Source: Halosimplex salinum | GTDB lineage: Archaea; Halobacteriota; Halobacteria; Halobacteriales; Haloarculaceae | DNA length: 64,000 bases | Direction: 5' to 3' | NCBI RefSeq assembly: GCF_003730195.1 | Contig: NZ_QWGG01000006.1 | Location: 124,001 to 188,000, forward strand | In this document: in pieces, positions 34,601-43,044 of the stretch | Numbering within the stretch: the first letter of the stretch is position 1 | How the letters are laid out: the number at the start of each line of letters is the position of its first letter | The notes under the pieces: model-generated | Told to the model about the DNA's origin: nothing | Databases searched by the model: none | Seen by the model: the letters and a program-made list of their open reading frames with translations, nothing else | Made by a program: the position numbers and the translations under genes

Positions 34601-35428
34601 TCAGGCGAACGCGAGCGGCACCATCACGAGCACGCCGGCGGCGACGCCGCCGACGAGTTCGCGTCGGCCGCCGCCGGGCAGGCTTTCGCCGTGGTCCAGG
34701 GCTTCCGGGAGGAACTCGGTGACGACGAGATACACCATCGCGCCGGCCGCGAACCCGAAGCCGAAGGGGAGGAACTGCTCCGCCAGCGTGACGAAGTAGT
34801 AGGCGATCACCGCTCCGATGGGCTGGGGCAGACTCGAGAAGACGGCCCACCACACCATCCGCCACTCGCTCACGCCCATCGCGCGCAACGGGATGGAGAT
34901 CGCGACCCCCTCCGGGACGTTGTGGATCGAGATGGCCACGGTCATGAACACCGCCAGCACGGGCAGGGACAGCCCCGCCAGCGAGACGGTCGCGAGACTC
35001 GGGTCGTCGATGCCCAGTTCCGCGAAGGAGACGCCGACCGCCACGCCCTCCGGGAAGCTGTGGACGGTCAGGATACCGAGGATGAGCACGAGTTTCCGGA
35101 AGTCGGCCTCCTCGTACTCCTTCGGGTCGAGCTCCGCGCCCTCCAGCACCTCGTGACCGACGACGACGAGGGCGACGCCCACGACGACCCCCGGCCCGAT
35201 CGCGACCGCGGCGTCGACGAGCCCCCCGTCGACGACGGCGAGCCCTTCGCGGACGAGTCCGAACAGCGACGCCGCTACCATGATCCCGGACGCGAGGCCC
35301 CACAGCACCACGTTCCACCGGTCGGAGATGTCGTCGACGAGGAAGAAGGGGATCGCGCCCAGCCCCGTCGCTAGCGCCGTCAACAACCCCGCGACGAACA
35401 CCAGCACCAGGTTCGCGATCGGGTCCAT
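34601..35428 (-). CDS. ZIP family metal transporter
   Basis: The 275-residue protein has eight membrane helices in the ZIP pattern. The metal-site motifs are [10 protein letters not shown] in helix 4 and [10 protein letters not shown] in helix 5. A cytosolic loop between helices 3 and 4 contains acidic residues but no His-rich cluster. It should import zinc or another divalent metal. It is monocistronic. Confidence 0.92.
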   Translation of the reverse strand: MDPIANLVLVFVAGLLTALATGLGAIPFFLVDDISDRWNVVLWGLASGIMVAASLFGLVREGLAVVDGGLVDAAVAIGPGVVVGVALVVVGHEVLEGAELDPKEYEEADFRKLVLILGILTVHSFPEGVAVGVSFAELGIDDPSLATVSLAGLSLPVLAVFMTVAISIHNVPEGVAISIPLRAMGVSEWRMVWWAVFSSLPQPIGAVIAYYFVTLAEQFLPFGFGFAAGAMVYLVVTEFLPEALDHGESLPGGGRRELVGGVAAGVLVMVPLAFA

Positions 35429-35591
35429 ACGCCACTCGGTTGCACCTCGGCGGGCGTAAATGTTATCACGAATCTGATTGTTTTCGGGAGACCTAAAGCC
35501 GATGCCCCTCGTCGGGCTCGGAAAACCGAGGCCGCGGACTGCGCCGTGACAACGTGTGGTTAATGGTCCTTATATGCACTATGAATATTCG

Positions 35592-35617
35592 ACCACCTAT
35601 GTGGTGAGATATAAATA
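35592..35617 (+). promoter_or_regulatory. Promoter with dyad upstream of small gene
   Basis: ATATAAATAC (about 35608-35617) is a TATA box centred 27 bases before the ATG at 35640, so the mRNA is probably leaderless. Just upstream, ACCAC-CTAT-GTGGT (35592-35605) is a perfect dyad at the position of a transcription factor site. Confidence 0.5.
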
Positions 35618-35639
35618 CTGGTTCGCTGAATAATACAGT

Positions 35640-35915
35640 ATGTCAACTACCCAGGCACGCACGACTGACGCGGACGCGGCGGAGACGGGCGCGCGGCCCC
35701 ACCGGGTCGTCGACCCGCTGGACGCGACGGGGCGGATGACCGTTCGGACGCCGGACGGCGAGGAACGGACGGTCGTCGACTGTCTCGACGGCCTCGTCGC
35801 GGAGCGACTCGCCGACCGCGCGCCCGGTTCGACCGTCCGTCTGGAGCTCTCACCGGCCGACGGCGAGGGGTACGTCGCGGCGCGCGTCCTGCCCGGCGGG
35901 CTCCCCGCGCTGTAA
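35640..35915 (+). CDS. Small haloarchaeal protein, unknown function
   Basis: The 91-residue protein has a disordered acidic start (to about residue 25) and a beta-rich core (RMTVRTPDGEERTVVDCLDG, GSTVRLELSPADGEGYVAAR). It contains one Cys and no signal. A strong TATA box and leaderless start suggest substantial expression. It looks like the small single-domain proteins numerous in haloarchaea; I do not recognise a named function. Confidence 0.7.
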   Translation: MSTTQARTTDADAAETGARPHRVVDPLDATGRMTVRTPDGEERTVVDCLDGLVAERLADRAPGSTVRLELSPADGEGYVAARVLPGGLPAL

Positions 35916-35943
35916 GCCGCCCTCCGATATCGACTCCCACTCC

Positions 35944-36501
35944 CTACAATGGGAACCGCTCGACGGTGTCGTAGGTCGGCCCGTCGGGGCCGAGCACGCT
36001 CTCTTTCACTCTCATCTCTTCGACTTCCAGTCGGCCCACGTCCGGGTCGTCCTCGCGAACCACGTCCTGAACCCGCTCCTTGCCGCCGGCGTGTTCCATC
36101 CGCGCGATCGTCGCGTGCGGCGTGAACTCGTGGTCTTCCTCGTCGAATCCCATCGCCGTCGTCCGCTCCTCGACGGCCTCGTGGAGGCGCGTCAGTTCCT
36201 CGCCGCCCGAACGCGTTCCGACCCAGACGACGCTGATGTAGTCGAGACTCGGGAAGACGCCGAGGCCGCCGAACTCGGCCTCGAACGGGCCGACACCCGC
36301 GTCGGCGACCGCCGCGTCGAGTTCGTCGACGAGGTCGTCCAGCCGATCGGGGTCGGTGTCGCCGAGGAACTTCAGCGTGACGTGGGCCTGTTCGGGGTCG
36401 GTGACGTTGAGCCCCGACGCCCCCTCGAAGCGCTCCTGGACGGCCGCTATCTCGTCGGCGAGGCCGTCGAGGTCGACGCTGACGAACAGTCGCTTGCCCA
36501 T
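35944..36501 (-). CDS. thpR: RNA 2',3'-cyclic phosphodiesterase
   Basis: The 185-residue 2H phosphoesterase has the two catalytic tetrads HVTLKF and HATIAR, about 85 residues apart. MGKRLFVSVDL at the N-terminus matches ThpR/LigT proteins. It opens 2',3'-cyclic phosphates or reverses 2'-5' RNA links, probably in tRNA handling. It lies alone between two short plus-strand genes. Confidence 0.92.
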   Translation of the reverse strand: MGKRLFVSVDLDGLADEIAAVQERFEGASGLNVTDPEQAHVTLKFLGDTDPDRLDDLVDELDAAVADAGVGPFEAEFGGLGVFPSLDYISVVWVGTRSGGEELTRLHEAVEERTTAMGFDEEDHEFTPHATIARMEHAGGKERVQDVVREDDPDVGRLEVEEMRVKESVLGPDGPTYDTVERFPL

Positions 36502-36579
36502 ACCAACCGCTCGGACCGCTCGCGTCTTAGTTGTGGTTCCACCGCCAGACTGATGCCGGAGTGAGTCGTCGTCGACCAC

Positions 36580-36876
36580 GTGTCGACGGACGCCCTCCAG
36601 CGGACTATCAGGCGGTGTACGGCCGTGATCGTGCTGGCGATCGGGATCCACCTCACGACCGTCACTCGCTCGGGGAACGACTGGGGCTTCCTGATGACAG
36701 TCGTAGCGGGAATCTATCTCTTCACGAGCGTAGTCGACCCGGGCGAGGACACGTCAGCAGCCGACAGCGACGACGGGGCCGGCAGTGACCACGGTGCCGA
36801 CAGCGACGACGGGGCCGGCAGTGACGAACGCGGGGACGGCGCGGAGTCCGGCGGTCGGTCGGACGCGGGCGGCTGA
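36580..36876 (+). CDS. Small membrane protein with acidic tail
   Basis: A 98-residue frame starts at GTG with STDALQRTIRRCTAVIVLAI, followed by a second hydrophobic helix (GFLMTVVAGIYLFTSVVD). The C-terminal 45 residues are an Asp/Gly/Ser repeat (DSDDGAGS). Two membrane spans are likely. The upstream neighbour is divergent, so the start cannot be fixed by overlap. Function unknown. Confidence 0.55.
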   Translation: MSTDALQRTIRRCTAVIVLAIGIHLTTVTRSGNDWGFLMTVVAGIYLFTSVVDPGEDTSAADSDDGAGSDHGADSDDGAGSDERGDGAESGGRSDAGG

Positions 36877-36924
36877 CGTACCGGTGACGTAGCCCTTAAC
36901 CGGTCGGCTCGCGTATCGGGGGGT

Positions 36925-37653
36925 ATGACTGACGACCGGGACGACCACGAGTTCTCGTCGGGCCAGGGGTTCGACGACCCCTACGAGGGGTTCGACATCG
37001 ATCCGCCGGAGTTCGAGGTCGACCCCGACATGGTAGACCCCGTCGACTCGCGCGTCCTCGCGGACGAACTCGACGAGCGGAACATCGCCGCCAACGAGGT
37101 CGACGCCGAGCAACTGCTCGACGTGGGCCTGAGCTACATCGCCATCAATCGCTACGAGCAGGCCACGGACGCACTCGAACGGGCCGGCCGCTACGCCGAC
37201 GACGAGTCCATCCGACAGGAGGCCTGGGCTAACAAGGGCACCGCGCACGCCGAACTCGAGGAGTGGGACGCCGCCATCGGCGCCTACCGCGAAGCGCTCG
37301 ACATCGACGACGACTCCGAGCACGCCGCCACCGCCGAGACCAACCTCGCCTACGCGCTCTGGGAGTCCGGCCGCACGGAGCAGGCGCTCGAACACGCCGA
37401 GCGGGCGGTCGAGATCGACCCCCGCTTCGCCGAGGCGTGGTACAACCGCGGATTCTTCCTGCTCGAACGCGGCCTCGCGGAGGACGCCCGCAACGCCTTC
37501 GACAACGCCATCCGCCTCGGGTTCCGCAACGCCGAGATCATCGAGGAGAAGGCCCGAGCGCTGGAGGAGCTCGGCGAGGACGAACGCGCCGAGGAACTGG
37601 CCGAGGAGGCCGACGAACTCCGCCAGGAGGCCGAGGCGGAGCTGGTGGAGTAG
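36925..37653 (+). CDS. TPR-repeat protein
   Basis: The 242-residue protein has an acidic N-terminus to about residue 60. About four tetratricopeptide repeats follow (WANKGTAHAELEEWDAAIGA, TNLAYALWESGRTEQALE, WYNRGFFLLERGLAEDARN), then a long acidic helix. It should act as a protein-interaction scaffold in the cytosol. It is 3 bases before the DUF424 gene, so the two are likely cotranscribed. Confidence 0.88.
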   Translation: MTDDRDDHEFSSGQGFDDPYEGFDIDPPEFEVDPDMVDPVDSRVLADELDERNIAANEVDAEQLLDVGLSYIAINRYEQATDALERAGRYADDESIRQEAWANKGTAHAELEEWDAAIGAYREALDIDDDSEHAATAETNLAYALWESGRTEQALEHAERAVEIDPRFAEAWYNRGFFLLERGLAEDARNAFDNAIRLGFRNAEIIEEKARALEELGEDERAEELAEEADELRQEAEAELVE

Positions 37654-37656
37654 GCG

Positions 37657-37947
37657 ATGCTTCTCAACGAACGAGACACGGACGAAGGACTTCTCGTCTC
37701 CGTCTGCGACCCGGAGGACCTTGGCGAGACCTACGAGGCCGACGAGGTGTCGCTCACCGTCGAGCCCGAGTTCTACGACGGCGAGGAGGCCACCGAAGGG
37801 GAGGTCGTCGACAGCCTCTCGCGCTGCACGACCGCCAACATCGTCGGCACCGAGGCCGTCGGCCTCGCCGTCGAACACGGTTTCGTCGACGAGGAGAACG
37901 TCCTCGAACTCGGCGGCACGCGTCACGCGCAGTTGCTCTGGCTGTAG
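37657..37947 (+). CDS. DUF424 family protein
   Basis: The 96-residue protein shows the DUF424 pattern: LLVSVCDPEDLG near the start, FYDGEEA in the middle and TANIVGTEAVGLAVEHGFVD near the end. DUF424 is widespread in archaea and of unsettled function, possibly linked to translation. It follows the TPR gene by 3 bases. Confidence 0.85.
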   Translation: MLLNERDTDEGLLVSVCDPEDLGETYEADEVSLTVEPEFYDGEEATEGEVVDSLSRCTTANIVGTEAVGLAVEHGFVDEENVLELGGTRHAQLLWL

Positions 37948-38018
37948 CTTTCGGAAGCGCCAAACAGAGTTCGCGCGAACCGAAGGAAAGTTGCCCGTCG
38001 AGTACGTCGTAGCGAGTA

Positions 38019-39260
38019 ATGGGACTGTCAGAATCGGAACCGCTGGACACGTCGGCGATACGCGACGACTTCCCCATCCTCGAACGGGAGTTCCGCGGGG
38101 AACAGCTCGTCTACCTCGACAACGCGGCGACGAGTCAGACGCCCGACCAGGTCGTCGACAACATCGCACACTACTACCGCAACACCAACGCCAACGTCCA
38201 CCGCGGGCTCCACCACCTCAGTCAGGAGGCCTCCATCGCCTACGAGGAGGCCCACGACCGCGTCGCCGAGTTCATCGGCGCCGAGGGGCGCGAGGAGGTC
38301 GTCTTCACCAAGAACACGACGGAGTCGATGAACACCGTCGCGTACGCGTGGGGACTGGCCGAACTCGGTCCCGGCGACGAGATCGTCCTCACGGAGATGG
38401 AACACCACGCCGCGCTCGTCACCTGGCAGCAGATCGCCAAGAAGACGGGCGCCGAGGTGAAGTACATCCGCGTCGACGACGAGGGCTACCTCGACATGGA
38501 CCACGCCCGTGAGCTAATCACGGACGATACCGAGATGGTGAGCGTGGTCCACGTCTCGAACACGCTCGGCACGATCAACCCGGTCACCGAGATCGGCGAG
38601 ATCGCCCACGACAACGACGCGCTCTACTTCGTCGACGGCGCGCAGTCGGTGCCCCACATGCCCGTCGACGTGCAGGACATCGACGCGGACTTCTTCGCCT
38701 TCTCGGGCCACAAGATGTGCGGTCCGACCGGTATCGGCGTCCTCTACGGGAAAGAGCATCTCCTCGAGGAGATGCAGCCGTACCTCTACGGCGGGATGAT
38801 GATCGAGAAGGTGACCTACGAGGAGTCGACGTGGCACGAGCTCCCGTGGAAGTTCGAGGCCGGGACGCCCCCTATCTCCGAGGGCATCGCGCTCGCCGAG
38901 GCGTGTGACTACCTCGACGACATCGGGATGGAGCGCGTCCGGCGCCACGGCGAGGAACTCGCCGAGTACGCCTACGACCGCCTCTCGGAGTTCGAGGACA
39001 TCAACATCCTCGGGCCGGGGGGCGACGACCGCTCAGCCCTCGTCTCGTTCAACCTCGACGGCGTCCACGCCCACGACGCCTCGGAGATCCTCAACGAGTA
39101 CGCCGTGGCGGTCCGGGCCGGCGACCACTGCACCCAGCCGCTCCACGACAAGCTCGGCGTCTCCTCGTCGACTCGCGCGAGCTTCTACATCTACAACACG
39201 AAGGCGGAAGTCGACAAGCTGATCGACGCGCTGGACGAAGCTCGCCAGCTGTTCGCGTAG
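38019..39260 (+). CDS. sufS: Cysteine desulfurase SufS
   Basis: The 413-residue PLP enzyme shows EMEHHAALVTWQ, the PLP lysine in FSGHKMCGPTG and the persulfide-forming Cys in RAGDHCTQPLH near residue 370. The length and the ATSQTPDQVVDNIA start match group II (SufS) desulfurases. It mobilises sulfur from cysteine for Fe-S cluster assembly, with SufU as acceptor; a sufU-like gene lies about 10.5 kb downstream. sufBCD are not in the window. Confidence 0.94.
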   Translation: MGLSESEPLDTSAIRDDFPILEREFRGEQLVYLDNAATSQTPDQVVDNIAHYYRNTNANVHRGLHHLSQEASIAYEEAHDRVAEFIGAEGREEVVFTKNTTESMNTVAYAWGLAELGPGDEIVLTEMEHHAALVTWQQIAKKTGAEVKYIRVDDEGYLDMDHARELITDDTEMVSVVHVSNTLGTINPVTEIGEIAHDNDALYFVDGAQSVPHMPVDVQDIDADFFAFSGHKMCGPTGIGVLYGKEHLLEEMQPYLYGGMMIEKVTYEESTWHELPWKFEAGTPPISEGIALAEACDYLDDIGMERVRRHGEELAEYAYDRLSEFEDINILGPGGDDRSALVSFNLDGVHAHDASEILNEYAVAVRAGDHCTQPLHDKLGVSSSTRASFYIYNTKAEVDKLIDALDEARQLFA

Positions 39261-39412
39261 GGCGGTCGCGGTGTGCGTCTGACCCGCCGTCCGCTGTTCG
39301 AACCGGGCCAGAGACCCGCAAGCAAGGTTTTGACACTGCAGGCCCTGATCCGTACCATGTGTGATCGAGTAGTCGTCGGTCCGTCCACAAGAGCCGTCGC
39401 GACTGCTGCGGA

Positions 39413-40420
39413 ATGAGTATCGCTCCCGAGGTCGGGCGGTGGCGCGACTGGTTCCCGGTTCCGTCAGAGAGCGGAGACATCGGTCTCCACCGGTGGGTGA
39501 TGCTGGAAGCCAACCGGATGGCCGTCACCGGAGCGCTGCTCACGGTGGTGTTCGGCTCGTTCATCCTCCTGGGGATGGTCTGGACCTTCGAGATGCAGAC
39601 CCTGCTGACCGAGACGTCGACGGTCGAGACGATCCTCAACACGTTTCTCGGTGGGATGATCCTGCTGGTCTCCATCGTCGTCTCGATCAACTCGATCGTC
39701 CTCTCGTACGACATGAGTTCCGTCACCATCCAGGAAGACCGGGTCGAGGGTGCGACGGAGTTCCGTCGGAACCTCGCCGAGCTGACCGAGGCCGGGGAGA
39801 ACCCGTCCGACCCGACCTCGTTTCTCACAGTCATGTCGCGGACGATCCACGACCGCGCAGACGGACTCGACGACGACGTCGACGGCGTCGAAGCGGAACT
39901 CGCCGACGAAATTCGAGACTACGCGTCCTCTATCGAAGACACCGCCAGCCAACTGGGGGCCGTCGATAACACCAACGGCGCGGAGTTCGCCGTCCTCTGG
40001 AAAGGGATGGAGTTCCAGTACGGCCCGCAGATGGAACGGTCGCGGGAGCTCAGGTCCACCCACGGGCTGACCGACACCGCCAAGGACCAGTTCGAGAGCC
40101 TCATCGAGGCCTTCGAGATGTTCGCCGTCGGGAAAGAGTACTTCAAGACGCTCTACTACACCCAGGAAGTGTCTCGGCTCTCGCAGACGCTCCTCATCAT
40201 CACGCTCCCGGCCATCCTGGTCAACGCGTCGACGATCCTCGCGATCAACGCCGGGATCCTCCCCAACTTCTGGATCCTCGGTCTCCCACCGTTGCAGACC
40301 CTCGTCGCGGCAGCCTTCACTATCTCGCTCGCCCCCTACCTCGTCTTGACCGCTTACATGCTCCGTATCTCGGCGGTCGCCCGTCTGACCTCGTCTGCCG
40401 GAATCTTCACGCTCAACTGA
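39413..40420 (+). CDS. Four-helix membrane protein, unknown function
   Basis: The 335-residue protein has two hydrophobic helices near residues 35-105, then a soluble domain of about 150 residues predicted mostly helical with an acidic segment (DDDVDGVEAELADEIRDYAS). Two more helices near the C-terminus follow (ILPNFWILGLPPLQTLVAAA). Both termini should be on the same side of the membrane. I find no enzyme motif. Downstream DNA holds the G-rich repeat and a T-armed palindrome that should end its transcript. Confidence 0.72.
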   Translation: MSIAPEVGRWRDWFPVPSESGDIGLHRWVMLEANRMAVTGALLTVVFGSFILLGMVWTFEMQTLLTETSTVETILNTFLGGMILLVSIVVSINSIVLSYDMSSVTIQEDRVEGATEFRRNLAELTEAGENPSDPTSFLTVMSRTIHDRADGLDDDVDGVEAELADEIRDYASSIEDTASQLGAVDNTNGAEFAVLWKGMEFQYGPQMERSRELRSTHGLTDTAKDQFESLIEAFEMFAVGKEYFKTLYYTQEVSRLSQTLLIITLPAILVNASTILAINAGILPNFWILGLPPLQTLVAAAFTISLAPYLVLTAYMLRISAVARLTSSAGIFTLN

Positions 40421-40615
40421 ACCGGGCCGTCGTCCCGGCCAGTGCCCCCGATATCTCGGACGGCCACACCGGAAGCCCGGACGAGGCGACCCCCTGTCGC
40501 AGGCACAGGCGGAACACGGATACTGGGACGTGTCACCGGCATGCCGTGAGAGACGGGCGTGGCGCCGCCGTGGGACGTTCTCTCGGTGAATCTCGACGCC
40601 GAAGAGATCGAGGAA

Positions 40616-40733
40616 GGCGGTGGCGGTAGCGGTCAGCGGTGGCGGCAGCGGTGGCGGTACGGTCAGCGGTGGCGGTAGCGGTCTGCGGTGGCGGTAGCGG
40701 TCTGCGGTGGCGGCACGGTCAGCGGTGGTGGCA
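40616..40733. repeat. G-rich 19-bp tandem repeat, locus 1
   Basis: The array contains units close to CTGCGGTGGCGGTAGCGGT; two perfect ones start at 40683 and 40702, with variants CAGCGGTGGCGGTAGCGGT around them. The same 19-mer, two bases different, forms a longer array at 46388. Almost all Gs are on the plus strand. It lies between a membrane protein gene and a shared CCGGCGCCGG/terminator block (from 40735). The 40421-40615 stretch holds no other feature. Confidence 0.8.
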
Positions 40734-40865
40734 GCATCCGGCGCCGGTTCTCCGCGGCGAGTGACCGAAGCGAACGAGCCGCGCCTTTTTGACCACCGGA
40801 AGACGATCCGCTCGCTTCGCTCGCGGCTGCGACTTCCGAGCCTCGTCTCGCTCCGCTCGACGAGA

Positions 40866-40935
40866 CCATGTTTTTGCCGGGAGGGTGCCCGCAGCGAACG
40901 GAGTGAGCGAGGACACCCGAGCGGGAAAAACATGG
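40866..40935. terminator. T-armed palindrome, copy 3
   Basis: CCATGTTTTTGCCGG and CGGGAAAAACATGG form the outer parts of a near-perfect palindrome with about 22-base arms and a 25-base loop. It lies 3 bases beyond the stop of the permease operon on the minus strand and downstream of the plus-strand gene at 39413, so it can terminate both. CCTTTTT at about 40784 is a second T-run, as in the other copies. Confidence 0.6.
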
Positions 40936-40937
40936 TT

Positions 40938-42041
40938 TTACTGAATCCCGGTCTGGACCGTCCGTTCGTCGGTCTCGTCGGCCTCGGAGACGGACTCGCC
41001 CTCGTGGCGGGTGCGGACGCGGGGGTTGAACAGGCGGTCGGTGCCCTGCGAGAGGAGGATGAGGCCGAGCGAGAGGAGGACAATGGGGATCATCGGGACG
41101 ACGATGACGTAGCGCGGGCCGGCGGGCGTGAGCGCGCCGAACTGCTGGTAGGCCCAGTTCATCATCACGCCCCAGTTGTTGGGCTGGTTCACGGGGAGGA
41201 AGCCGAGGAAGTACAGCGCGACGCTGTCGTAGATGACCCGGCGCGAGGCGTAGACGAAGTTGACCATCACGTACGGCATCAGGTTCGGGAGGATGTCCTT
41301 TCGGATGATCCGGGCGGTGCTGGTGCCCATCGTTCGGGAGGCCTCGACGTAGGACTGTTCGCGGAGCGAGAGCACCTGCGAGTGGACCGTTCGCGCGAGG
41401 CCGGCCCAGACGTTGATGGTGATGATGATGCCGACGAGGTACGGCGACTCGGGCCGGAGGATGGCGACGATCACGATGACCAGCGGGATCCCCGGGATCG
41501 CCATGGCGACGTCGGTGAGAGTCATCAGGACCGACTCGACGCGGCCTCGCTTGTAGCCGGCGACCGTCCCGACGACGGTTGCCATGACCGAGGAGAACAC
41601 GCCGCCGGCGGCGATCATCTGGAGCATCGACGGCGTCGACCAGAGGATCGCCGACAGGAGGTCGCGGCCGGTCGGGTCGGTCCCGAGGGGGTGTCGCCAG
41701 TCTTCGAAGGGGCGCAGTCCCTGGCGCCACGTCTCGTCGAGGCTCTGGATACTCGACGGCTGACTGAGCTCCCACGGTGAGCCGACCGCGCCGAGCGCGG
41801 CGTTGAGGACCTCGTAGCCGGCAACGTGCGCGCTGGTGAGCAGCGCCGCGGCGACGAACGACGCCATGACGAGGAGGCCGGTCTTCGTGCGCCAGTCCGA
41901 CCAGGCGACCCTGAACGGGACGACCACGCCCTTCGAGACGGACTCGGTCATCCGTTCGCGGCGGCTGATACTGGTGGCGTCCGACTCGTCGAACAGCCCC
42001 GGGCCGTCGGTCGCGGACTCAGTACGCTTCACCTTGCTCAC
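40938..42041 (-). CDS. ABC transporter permease (DppC/OppC type)
   Basis: The 367-residue permease has an acidic N-terminus, one membrane segment near residue 45, an extracytoplasmic loop typical of DppC/OppC proteins and five more segments. The EAA-like loop reads EASRTMGTSTARIIRKDILP. HPLGTDPTGRDLLS is characteristic of this subfamily. It begins at GTG, 23 bases inside the end of the upstream permease gene. No ATP-binding protein follows, and the operon ends at a palindrome. Confidence 0.92.
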   Translation of the reverse strand: MSKVKRTESATDGPGLFDESDATSISRRERMTESVSKGVVVPFRVAWSDWRTKTGLLVMASFVAAALLTSAHVAGYEVLNAALGAVGSPWELSQPSSIQSLDETWRQGLRPFEDWRHPLGTDPTGRDLLSAILWSTPSMLQMIAAGGVFSSVMATVVGTVAGYKRGRVESVLMTLTDVAMAIPGIPLVIVIVAILRPESPYLVGIIITINVWAGLARTVHSQVLSLREQSYVEASRTMGTSTARIIRKDILPNLMPYVMVNFVYASRRVIYDSVALYFLGFLPVNQPNNWGVMMNWAYQQFGALTPAGPRYVIVVPMIPIVLLSLGLILLSQGTDRLFNPRVRTRHEGESVSEADETDERTVQTGIQ

Positions 42042-43035
42042 CTGCCTTGATCCGGGGATCGAGCTTGCTGTAGGTGACGTCCGCGACGAACGTCGCGATC
42101 ACGACCGCGACCGTGATCACCAGGAACGTCCCCATCATGAGGACGACGTCGCGGTCCTGGATCCCCTGGTACATGTAGATCCCGACGCCGCGGTACTGGA
42201 AGATCTGTTCGAGGATGACCGACCCGCCGAGCATGAACCCGATCGCCAGCAGGAGGCTCGTGTACATGGGCAGGATGGCGTTGCGGCCCACGTATCGGAG
42301 CGCGATCCGACGTTCGGGGATGCCCCGTAGCTGGGCGACCTCCACGTAGTCCTCCCCGAGCGTCTGGATGCTGTTGCCCCGCATCGCCAGCGCAAGCAGG
42401 CCGTACTGCGTGAGGACGAACGACAGCGCGGGCAGGGTGGCGTGGCGGAGCGCCGCGGAGACGAACTCGAGGGACGGGCCCGGCGAGACGCCGCTGGCCA
42501 TCCGGTAGCGCGCCGGGAACAGGCCGGTGATGGGGCCGTCGCCGTAGCCGACCCAGAGGATGAGCAGGATGCCCGCGACGTAGTACGGGATGGACGTCGT
42601 GACGATCCCGATCGCCGTGTTCGCGAGGTCGAACCTCGACCCCTCGCGGTAGGCCATGACCGCTCCGAGGGTCAGCGAGAGGGCGAACAGGCCGGTCGTC
42701 GCCAGCGACATGACCAGCAACGTCCACGGGACGGTGTCGACGAGGAGCGCGTTGACCTCCGACTGGGCCGTCCAGGAGGTCCCCAGGTTCCCCTGCAGGA
42801 CGTTGGACATGTACGTGAGGTAGGCCTCGTAGACCGGCGCCTCGGGGTCGTACATCAGCTGGTTGGCGATGGTACGGCGGATCGCCTCCGGGTTCTGCCC
42901 CGTACTGGACGCGATCTGGGTGACGTATCGTTCGACCATCGAGCCCGGGATGGACCACGCCAGGACGAACGAGATGCTGACGACCGCCCAGAGGGTGAAC
43001 ACCGCCTGGCCCGCGCGTTTCAGGTACCAGTTCAT
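42019..43035 (-). CDS. ABC transporter permease (DppB/OppB type)
   Basis: The 338-residue permease has six membrane segments. The N-terminal helix with RAGQAVFTLWAVVSISFVL, a periplasm-side loop of about 70 residues and the EAA loop DYVEVAQLRGIPERRIALRY identify the DppB/OppB type. It pairs with the DppC-like protein as the translocation pore for oligopeptides or similar cargo. It lies 9 bases after the solute-binding protein gene and overlaps the second permease by 23 bases. Confidence 0.92.
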   Translation of the reverse strand: MNWYLKRAGQAVFTLWAVVSISFVLAWSIPGSMVERYVTQIASSTGQNPEAIRRTIANQLMYDPEAPVYEAYLTYMSNVLQGNLGTSWTAQSEVNALLVDTVPWTLLVMSLATTGLFALSLTLGAVMAYREGSRFDLANTAIGIVTTSIPYYVAGILLILWVGYGDGPITGLFPARYRMASGVSPGPSLEFVSAALRHATLPALSFVLTQYGLLALAMRGNSIQTLGEDYVEVAQLRGIPERRIALRYVGRNAILPMYTSLLLAIGFMLGGSVILEQIFQYRGVGIYMYQGIQDRDVVLMMGTFLVITVAVVIATFVADVTYSKLDPRIKAGEQGEAY

Positions 43036-43044
43036 GGCGAGTGG

